NCBI RefSeq assembly: GCF_964199755.1
Contig: NC_133902.1
Coordinates: 60,085,217 to 60,149,216 of the forward strand
Direction of reading: 5' to 3'
DNA: 64,000 nucleotides
From: Larus michahellis
Taxonomy: Eukaryota; Chordata; Aves; Charadriiformes; Laridae
Program-made: the position numbers and the translations under genes
Shown here: piece after piece, positions 44,777 to 64,000 of the stretch
How the letters are laid out: every line of letters begins with the position of its first letter
Numbering within the stretch: the stretch's first letter is position 1
The notes under the pieces: model-generated
Told to the model about the DNA's origin: nothing
Database searches by the model: none
The model's input: only the letters and a program-made list of their open reading frames with translations

Positions 44777-44821
44777 ATTTGCATTTTGAAATCAACAAAC
44801 TTTCATCATTGTTATGCAAAT
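44777..44821 (+). promoter_or_regulatory. SOX-POU composite site with second octamer
   Basis: CATTGTTATGCAAAT at 44,807-44,821 is a full SOX-POU composite: SOX half CATTGTT joined directly to octamer ATGCAAAT. A second octamer in reverse (ATTTGCAT) lies at 44,777-44,784. The surrounding block (44,640-44,880) is AT-rich unique DNA about 1.7 kb upstream of the ERMN start codon. Function is inferred from motif only. Confidence 0.5.
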
Positions 44822-45429
44822 GAGTTTGGTGTATTTGATTTATAAAAGCTATCTTTTGCTGGAAAAATTTATCCAAGAAAAATGGACGATGATGTTTGGA
44901 CGCGAGTTGCCAACACGCAGCAGTCGGTGCTCCCAGGAGGAGCGGCCGGGTACCGGCACGGGCTGACGGCTGGAGGGGGGAAGGTTACTTTCTGTTCTTA
45001 TCAAGACACTTCCACATCCCCAAGATAATCCAAAGGGCCCTACAGAGGATTTCTGTTTTGACAGGTCCTGTCCCCAGGGTTTCCCTTGTTGTGGAAACAC
45101 CATCGGCAAAGGTTTCACGGCTGGGACTGGCCTGAGCGTCCCTGCTGTGCTGTCACCTCGGGCTGTGCCCCTGAGGGTACCCGGGAGAGCCGCGGGTGAC
45201 AGTGGCAGCGCCGATGGCCACGCCGTCACCTCGCTTTGTGCAAGGAGCCGTGGGGACGTCCCCCTCTGGCCCCGCAGAGGCCATGGGCACCAAGGAGCAG
45301 GGACAGGGACATGGCAGGGGCAAGGGGCCGCGGCCACCCCAGGACAGGCAATTCACCCCGCTCGGTGCAGCTGGCACAAATCCTGCTCCGCGGGGGGCAA
45401 ACTGCCAGCCAGGCTTCACATTTCAAAAC

Positions 45430-45507
45430 AGCTCAAATAACCCAAAAAATAACCCAAATTACCCAAAAAATAACCCAAATAGCCCGTCTATTTCACACTC
45501 GAAATAA
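45430..45507. repeat. Tandem AATAACCCAAA repeat
   Basis: Alternating AATAACCCAAAA and AATTACCCAAAAA units repeat with a period of about 12 (24 for the pair), ending at AATAACCCAAAGC. Confidence 0.9.
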
Positions 45508-46324
45508 CCCAAAGCTGAAAACATGGCACCAGGCTTGGCAAGCGTGAGCCCTGCTGCCCTGGGAGCTGGGTCAGCTCCCGCGGGGACGGGGACAGGGATG
45601 GGGACAGGTCCCATCCCCATCTCCCCAGGGACCTGCCAACCTGACTTCTCGATTGCAAGAAGATATTGGAACAATCTGAGGTATTTCCTGGTGCCATCTA
45701 TTGGTTACACAACCAGTTCTTGACAATTCACATTTTCCCAAATACGCGCCTCGTGGTCGAAACACCATTTGCATGAATCTATTATAAATCATCTTCAGTG
45801 TGACCTTTAACGCAGGAAGTTTCCGTTCGAGCGATCCTTTGCTGAAATTTCGGAAATAGCACCTGGGATTTCAGAGGCGTTGGGGCACAACAGGGGTTTA
45901 AGAGCCAGCGGGGTAAATCAGCAGAGCCCCAGCAATTCCAGATCATCCAGGAATAGGAAGGGGCAGCCATGGCAGGGCGTTTGCAGGGTGTTCGCAGGGC
46001 TCTGTAGGCTCCTCTGTCATTAACGCTCTGCTCCCGGATTTCTGCTCCAGTCCCAGGTTTCTGGGAGCAGCTGGTGCCCAGGGCACACACATGCCACCCG
46101 CAGTCACCCAGCAGCTCTAGAGCCGCAGCCGCGCAGCCCAGGGCCACCACGGGACATGCAATGCCACCCGAAACCCAGGGCAGGACGACAGGCACAGTGG
46201 GACAGGACACAACTGTTCCCACCACGCCACACAGCCAGGAGGGATCACATGTCACTTGAACACCCAGAGAAAAGCTCCTGTGGATCATGTCAACAAGTTG
46301 CAATCAAGCATTTCAATTATTGTT

Positions 46325-46709
46325 CGGCCTGGAGAAGAGAAGGCTCCGGGGACACCGAATAGCAGCATTCCAGTTTCTGAAGGAGCCTACAGGAAAGCTG
46401 GGGAGGGACTCTGGAGCAGGGAGGGGAGCCATGGGACGAGGGGGAAGGGTTTTACACTGACAGAGGGGAGACTGAGATGAGATGTGAGGCAGAAATTGTT
46501 TGCTGTGAGGGTGGTGAGCCCCTGGCCCAGGTTGCCCAGAGAAGCTGTGGCTGCCCCATCCCTGGAGGGGTTCAAGGCCAGGTTGGACGGGGCTTGGAGC
46601 AACCTGGGCTGGTGGGAGGTGTCCCTGCCCAGGGCAGGGGGTGCCACTGGGGGGGGCTTTAGGGTCCCTTCCAACACAAACCAGTCTATGACTCTATGAC
46701 TCTATGATT
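46325..46709 (+). mobile_element. CR1 LINE 3' fragment with octamer tail
   Basis: The copy runs from GGCCTGGAGAAGAGAAGGCT to the octamer tail TCTATGACTCTATGACTCTATG. Positions 46,355-46,382 differ from the other copies, suggesting a patch of replacement; the rest matches the 36,401 copy closely. It is 5'-truncated. Confidence 0.95.
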
Positions 46710-48414
46710 TCCATTTTGTCAGTAATATAAATACCTTGTGCTTATGAAAAAAACATACCTTGGGATTCCTCTTCTATAGAAAATTTCAGAATTTCTACTT
46801 TTCACCCAGCGGAGGGATGAAAGGAAAGGCAGAAACGCGGGCATTCCCCTGGCAGAGCTGTCGGGCACCAGCCTCCCGCGTGTCCTCGGGACCAGGATGC
46901 TGCCACCGCCGCCGCCACTGGTGGTGGTCCCGCTGGCCACGCTGGGCTTCGGCGGGGAGCTGCAGGAGGGCAGTGTGTTTCCTCTGAAAAACAGGGCTGC
47001 GTGCCAGAGTCATGCAGCAAGGGCACGCTCGTTACAAACCGTGGGCACACGCAGAGAAATCCAAGTTCTGATAGTGTTAAAAATAGGCAGCTGCTGCTTT
47101 CTTCTTGGCAGACGCTGCTGACGGCGCCCGAAGGGATCGCTGAGGAGGGAGAGCAGCTCCCGCCTGCTTGAGGCCATTTGCCCGCACGGGTTGTTCTCCC
47201 CAGCCCGTCCCCAGGAGCTGAGGGGACACACGTCACCCCCAGGTCACCGCGGTGACGGGGAGCCTGGCAGCTGCTGGGATGCTGCAGCATCTCCAGGGGT
47301 ATTTTTAAGCGGGCAGAGTTCGTGGCTGGACTTGGAAAAGGGAAAAGGGTTCCTCTCGCCGCAGGCAGCTATTTGTAAACAGAGCTGGGCAAAAACACCT
47401 CTCAAGGCCAGGAAAACATTTAATTTGCACAAACCTGAGGTGGTTTGTGCCTCTTTAAGCTCTTAAAAAAAGAAAAAGCCTGTACTGAGAGAGCCAAACC
47501 TTACGGAGGCAGCTCGGGCTGCGGAGCTCTCCCCGTGCAGCGCATCGCCAGAACAGCCCTGCTCCTGCTCTCGCTTCCACCCGCGCTGGATCGCTCCTGT
47601 CCCCATGCACCCGCCGGTGCCACCGGGGCGTTTCTGGGCCCTGCAGCCTGGCATTGCCCACGGCAGCGACGTGGCGTCGCCATCCTCTGCCACAGACCTC
47701 CGGCTCTGCACCGAGTTGGCAAGGCCTCAGCGCCGGGGCTGGTCGGACGGGCTCGCTCTGGCCTTCAAGGGCTGTGTCTGGCTGCGGCGGCGATTTCTGT
47801 CACCCACCGGGTGAGTTTGCTTTACTTTCACTTAGCGGTGTGTGGCACAGCCATAGTTCTGCGCAGTAACAAGCAGCTGGTCTGTGCTGGGAGCACAGCA
47901 ATAAATTCTTGGCTCCATCTAGTATAAGGTGTGTTTGCCTTTTGCCCGGCAGCGGCAGGCAGGACAGACCCAGGCACCCGCCATAGCTACCTTTCGTGAT
48001 CTTCTTTTCAGTGCTACGAAAGCTGGGTGCAACACGTGAAAACTGCTCAAGCAGCTGCGTGAGAAAGGAACCATCGGGTGCGAAAGCAGAAATCAGCCGA
48101 GCAGGACGGCGCGGGGGAAGGCAGAGGCGCAGCCACCCCTGAAAAGTGAGCAGAAACGGTGGCTGGAGGGACAGCCACCCGCTCCGGCACGGTGACACGG
48201 AGCAAAGCCCAGGGCAAGCAGACACAGAGGAACGCAGGGACTCCTCACGTATCCCCCGCAGCTTCCAGGGCTGCACCGTTAATCTTTCGCAGGATACTAC
48301 AGCCTTGAATGATTTTCCACCAGATTTGAACTGTTCCCAGCAGAAGCCACAACCTGTTTCATGGCTTTGTGGAAAAAAAGTTCCAGAGTAGAAATTACAG
48401 GCCAAGGAAGCCCA

Positions 48415-48475
48415 GAAAAAAAAAAAAAAAGAAAAAAAGAAAAAAAAAACCAAAAAACCAACAACAAAACACAAA
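48415..48475. repeat. A-rich tract (AAAAAG/AAAACC)
   Basis: About 60 bases of A-runs broken by G or CC. No adjoining element with a matching 3' end or target duplication is recognised. Confidence 0.9.
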
Positions 48476-51400
48476 ACCCTGTGATGCTGCAAAGGTGACA
48501 GCACAAGGGCCAGGCTGGCCGGAGGGCTGCGAGCCACGTGGGGAGGTCCCGGGGCAGCCGCAGAGGCACCTTCCCCAGCGCCCAGAGCTTCTGCTGCTGA
48601 AGCACAGAGGGTTCACCAGCGCCGGCGGAGACGCCGCAGCCCACGCCGTGCTGCGCTGAACCAGCCCAAAAGAGTTAGGGCCCAAACACTCCCCTCGCCT
48701 CAAGCGGGCTTTCTGCCTGCGTGCTGCTGGCCCCGGGCCGAGAGCCGTGGCTGTGTCTTGCCCGTATTTGGCTCTTGAGTTCAGGGAGGGTTTGCCTGGG
48801 TGTGGACACGGGGCAAGACCCAGTTAAGCAGTTAAGAACCCTTACAAGGTCAGGCTCGATAGCATTCAGCAAATTACTAAAGTTTTAAGTTTAAAAAGGA
48901 ATAGCATCCTTCAGAGCAGCCGCGCTTCTTTCTGCAGCAAACTCGCATTGGCCCCTTTATCCTCGGGGGATAAGAAGAAGAAAGGTAAACCCCCGGCTGT
49001 TAGGGAATGGAGCAAACCCTGAAGGACCCCACGATCAGGGCGCACACCTCCTCCACGGACGGTCAGAGCACCTTCACACGGGTCGCTCGGCACTGCAGCC
49101 CCCTGAGCCCCACCGTTCCCACACAGTGCTGCCCTGGCGCCCACTCTCCCCTGGCCCGGTGTCCCCCCCCGGCCATGCTCTGCGGGGAGAGATGCCATTT
49201 CAAGAGAGCTTTCTGGCCCGTTTTGCTCTCCGAGCCGTTTGGTTTGCCCGTCAGCTCCTCCCAGCCCGCGGAAGGCTGGGGCATGGTGGATCTCGGCGCC
49301 GGCTGCAGACACCCCGCCTGTCACCCACATCCTGTTTGTCATCCTGGCCGTCAACGTGTCATGTCGTCGTCTCGTAGCAAAGCATGCTCTCGCTGCTGCT
49401 GGAAAAGCATCATTTATTTGGTCTCTCTTACGGCCTTTCTTAAGCTCGTTGGGTGTCCAGGCGCCTTCAGCCTTTCCACACTGCAAGCAAGCACGTGTCT
49501 CCCAAGGTGTGTCACGTTAACCGTCCATACCAAAAGCAATCACTGCCTTGGACCATAAAGCTGCATTAATTTCCACCAGAGACGCAGCCTTAGGGAGCAG
49601 AGTTCACGCGGTGTTTTAAACACTGTTTTTCCCCTCTATAACGCAAGGCGGAGGGTGCAGGCTGTGACCACGGCACCCCGGCCAGCCCCACCTCTGCCTC
49701 TGGGTCTCTGCAAACCGGCTGCAACGAAGACAAAACGAGACTTTAATTACGGAGCTATAGGGGAAAAGTGAAGCAGACCCCCGTCAGGCTGACACACTTC
49801 CATCGGTCTCTGCGGATCAGCCAGCCCACGCTCCTCTGCCCGGCTTCGGGCATGCACTGCCCGTCGCCCCAGGGGAAGAGTCCGCAGCACCGCTGGGAAA
49901 AGCTTCAACCCGCCGTCAGACACCTCGGGCCAGGAACGGTTTGTCTCTGGCACAAATGCATGCAACAGCCCTGGGTCCTTGGCCAGGTAGAGAGAGGAGC
50001 GAGGCACCTTGGCCACCGGCAGCCACGCGCGGCAACGAGCCGGGCTTTGGGTGGCTGGAAACGTCCCCACGTTTCTGCGGCGATGGGGACGGCTCTGCCC
50101 TGGGTGACAGCCTGGCACCGCAGCCCGGTGTCCTGCCTGCAACTGGCGGAGGTTAAGGCCCCTCTCTGCGCGGGGCTTTGTGCTCCGTGGGGCACTAGGA
50201 CACCCGCCACCACAGCTCCTGGCTGCTGTGCCCGCAGTCGCTGTCGGACCCCCATATACCTGCCTTTACCTCCACAGTTTGTCCAAAGAGAAATAATCTC
50301 TACTTTCTTTTTTTTTCCTCCTTTCAGCTGGTGTTTTTGGCAAAGAAAAGTAAAACTCTACCTTGAGACAGCAAATCACAGGCAAAAGAACGGGCGTCTC
50401 TCCATGAGGCGCAGAGCCCAGAGCGGCGCCTGCGACGCCCCAGCGCGGGCTGAGGGGCCGGAGCGGAGCCCACCCCCGGGCGGGGGGAGCCGCTGGCAGA
50501 GGGGCTCGGGGCTGAGCTGCGGGTGCTGGGGTCGGCAGCGCGCACAGAACTTCGCTCCCACACACAAAAACCTCGTGAGCTGCTCTCCTGGTCGCCCCCC
50601 AGCTCTCCCAGAGACTTGCCGTATCACCATCTACTTAATCCTTTTAAGAGAAATTACAGACGCCAGGACAGATTCTGCTGCCTTAGATGCTGTTCGTTAA
50701 TGCTGTTCATTCATTAGAGAAGTGTTGGGAACAGGCTGTTTTCTTTTGGAGTTCATCTCGGAGGGAAGCTCTTGGGTTTAGCCTGAGGTTTCTGAAAAGA
50801 CCAGGAAATCCTGCCCCAGCAGGACCTGGATGGTAAACAACCGCATGGCAGCTGGGGCAAGAGACGAATGAGTCACGCAAGGTGTTTAAATTATGTTTAA
50901 AATTCTTCCAATTGTATTTGAAAAACATAATTATGTTGCTTGGGCTGAACAAACAGCCTATTCCTGCGTCGCCTGAGAGGGGAAATAAAATTTCTCTTTT
51001 CCTTCACATCTATGCCCGTATTTATTAAATCCCTTCACATAAACCATCAAGTCAATCTGCCTGCCCGAAGCCTCTGCTCCTGCAGAAATGTGAACAGGTC
51101 AGGATCTCCCAGCCGACGGGCGGCGGGAACACCAGCCGAGGGGCAGCTCCTGCCCCCCCGGGCGCACAGAGGGACCCGGTCCCGGCACAGCCCTCCCAGA
51201 TGTCCCCAGAGCGTCACCTGCCACCGCGTCCAGGCACGGGACAATCCTGCTCGCCCCTGCGGGACAATCCTCTGCCTTTACTTCTCTCGCCTCAGAGAGG
51301 TTCAAATCAATCCGAGCTATAGTTACATCATTGTAAGTGGACGAGTATTTTCTCAAATCTAGTAAAATTCCGGCCAGCACCGTGCCCTCCGGGGGAGCTG

Positions 51401-51972
51401 TGAGACCCCGTGTGCCAGGGACTCTTGCCGAGCTGTCACCGTGCAGAGCACACCGTTCCTGGCCGGCACTGCCGAGAAGAGCCCGTGGAGCCGCGCTGGG
51501 AAATGGGGGACACGGAGAGACCCCCCGCCCGCTCCTTCCCTATGGCAGCTGCCGTCCCTTTGCCTCCCCCCACGCCCAGCAGACCCACACTCCGAGCCCC
51601 TGTCCCCGGGGAGCGCTCTTGCTGCAGGCCTCCAGCCTGTTTGCCCCCTCGCCCACTGCCACCGGTGCCCCCGCCGCACCCCTCGCCTTCAAGACAGGGG
51701 TGCACGGTGATCGGGCACCCGGCCCCGCACGCCCCCAGCTGCTCGGGGCAGCCAGCGCACAGGCACGGGCACCGCAGAAGAGCCGGTGGCTGCCGGTGTG
51801 CTCAGGAGGGTCCTCTCTGCTCCAAATCCCCGCAAGGAGAGAGGTTTGGCGGGACACGGGGCAGTGGCGGGACATGGGGCAGAGATTGCAGCTGGCCGCA
51901 TCACAGCTGACAAACCAGGTTTTCACAGGGCTTATACAACGGCTGCTAAGAGATGCGACGGCGGCCAGTGTT

Positions 51973-52025
51973 CATCGAATCATAGAATGGTTTGGGTTGG
52001 AAGGGACCTTAAATGTCATCGAGTC
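51973..52025 (-). mobile_element. CR1 LINE 3' terminus, reverse orientation
   Basis: The sequence ATCGAATCATAGAATGGTTT, then GGGTTGGAAGGGACCTTAAA, is the reverse complement of a young-looking CR1 3' end, truncated to about 50 bases. Confidence 0.9.
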
Positions 52026-52211
52026 ACTTTGTAAATCTGTGGGCGCTGGCAGCACGGCGGACCAGGGGAACCCATCCCTGCGTTGGAGACTGGGAAGCGG
52101 ATGGTGGAGTTCGCCCTTTCTGTTCCGACACACGTATCGAGCACGCACGTCCTCGAGCGGTGGCCGTGTCTCAGGGCAATGGCCCTGCACAGGCCGGCGT
52201 GGGCACCCCCA

Positions 52212-52286
52212 CAGTCAAACGGCCGGTGCAGGTCCTGATGGCCAGTCCCGCAGTCAAGTGGCCAGTGCGGGTCCCGATGGCCACGT
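52212..52286. repeat. 39-bp tandem repeat, two copies
   Basis: CAGTCAAACGGCCGGTGCAG and its following sequence recur 39 bases later as CAGTCAAGTGGCCAGTGCGG, each continuing GGTCC-GATGGCCA. Confidence 0.85.
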
Positions 52287-52482
52287 ACGTGCCGGTGGAG
52301 CTGGCAAGTGGGCCCCTGGCCCACTCCTGCACACCCACCTAAATCCCCCACCGCAAACCACGGGCAAACCCCTGCCCCTCATCTCAAAGCGCTGCCGCCC
52401 ATGGGGGGTCTCTCTCTGCCGTACGCTCCGGGCTCCATCCTCTCTCTAATGGGACTCTGTCACTGGCTTTAGTAGAAGCACT

Positions 52483-52488
52483 TTTATT
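52483..52488 (-). terminator. CYTIP: Candidate CYTIP polyadenylation signal AATAAA
   Basis: TTTATT on the plus strand, 377 bases past the CYTIP stop codon. It is the first AATAAA I find in transcript direction. The 3' end is inferred. Confidence 0.4.
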
Positions 52489-52864
52489 AAAGACCTTTGT
52501 GAGACTATGACTTCGGTAACAGGAAATAAATAGCTATCAATTTTGCATTCAATTAAAAACCGTTATTAACACTAAAGTACGCTGAGGAAGTCCTGCAAAG
52601 GTTCTTCACATTTCAGAGTTAGTCATTTTTCACGTTAATGAAGAGGTCCACGGTGTGCTCTGATTGAAAATTAAAATAATTAAAAAACCCCAGAGCATTT
52701 TAAATACCATCAGTCCTGTTGTGAGGTTGCGTGAGGAGAGGAAACAGGCCGTGCCACCGCGTTTCACCCACCGCGTGCTCCTGGGCGAGCTGCTGCCCTC
52801 GGTCCCAGCCCACGCAGCCGTCCCCCGCGCAGAGACCCAGCCACTGCGGATGACGCATGCCATG

Positions 52865-63658
<10,794 letters not shown>

Positions 63659-64000
63659 GTCGGTGCAAGGGCGTTCAACACGGCATTGCTCAACGCTGCC
63701 GCAGCGCTGAGGAAACTAAAACGCCATCGCCCCCCACGCCATCAACAAGTACGGGGCCGGAAAGCCGGCCACGTGAGCTGTGGTTTAGGTGCACGTCGCA
63801 TAAATCTCTTCTAGCAGCTCACCGGGGCCCTCGGTATGTGTTGTGCTCATAAGAGAGTTAAGAATTAGGCTTGGCAAGTAAAGAAATCTGCTTATTTTTT
63901 TTCCGTTCCTGCACACAACAGTTCTCACTGAACAGCTGCTTCTCTGCAACACTCTGTCCCTAAAGCACTACTTCCTTCAGATACTCCCCTAACTTCAGCT
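63659..64000 (-). other. DNA 5' of CYTIP start codon
   Basis: This should hold the CYTIP 5' UTR and proximal promoter. The first 130 bases are CpG-rich; beyond 63,830 it is AT-rich, with a run of 8 T at about 63,895-63,902. No definite TATA box or transcription start is identified. Confidence 0.45.

Larger units (their letters stand above)
43401..52482. other. ERMN-CYTIP intergenic interval
   Basis: About 9 kb without a recognisable gene. Contents are CR1 pieces at 44,050, 46,325 and 51,973; a regulatory-looking AT-rich block at 44,640-44,880; a repeat of AATAACCCAAA at 45,430; and an A-rich tract at 48,415. GC-rich frames, such as the 370-codon frame at 51,337-52,449, cross a CR1 fragment and a minisatellite and match no known protein. 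Confidence 0.6.

Noticed and set aside
51337-52449. 370-codon plus-strand frame
   Set aside because: It crosses a CR1 terminus in reverse orientation and a 39-bp minisatellite and has no recognisable domain.

Overview
This is avian nuclear DNA. The main evidence is repeated CR1 retrotransposon pieces of the bird type: 5'-truncated, ending in ATTCTATG-like octamers, and with no poly(A) tail. Short introns and very GC-rich CpG-island first exons fit this. Three multi-exon genes also occur in the order and orientation I know from human chromosome 2q24: GALNT5 (+), ERMN (-), CYTIP (-). The species cannot be told from the sequence. All three coding regions could be assembled exon by exon, with GT/AG splice sites and matching phases throughout. 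No bacterial, phage or CRISPR-type content was seen.

Layout. 1-470 is a minisatellite cut by the window edge. 471-16,700 is intergenic DNA with CR1 ends, a G-rich minisatellite (9,245-9,590), a 40-bp minisatellite (12,190-12,347) and an AT-rich island (13,080-13,530). 16,720-17,640 is the GALNT5 CpG island, with G- and C-tract arrays. GALNT5 coding exons run 17,065-33,170 (10 exons, 835 residues). 33,171-39,725 lies between the convergent 3' ends of GALNT5 and ERMN and holds one CR1. ERMN coding exons run 43,129-39,726 on the minus strand (3 exons, 253 residues). 43,130-52,482 is the ERMN-CYTIP interval, with three CR1 pieces and a block carrying a perfect SOX-POU composite motif. CYTIP coding exons run 63,658-52,865 on the minus strand (8 exons, 354 residues). 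The last 340 bases lie upstream of CYTIP.

The genes do not form one pathway. GALNT5 is a Golgi enzyme that starts mucin-type O-glycosylation. ERMN is an oligodendrocyte actin-associated protein. CYTIP is a leukocyte scaffold that binds cytohesins. They are neighbours by conserved synteny. I found no undescribed multi-gene system. The points most worth following are regulatory and compositional: the SOX-POU site behind ERMN, the upstream ORF whose stop overlaps the GALNT5 start, the bird GALNT5 stem with a 9-residue repeat, and a 5S-rRNA-like fragment in CYTIP intron 1.
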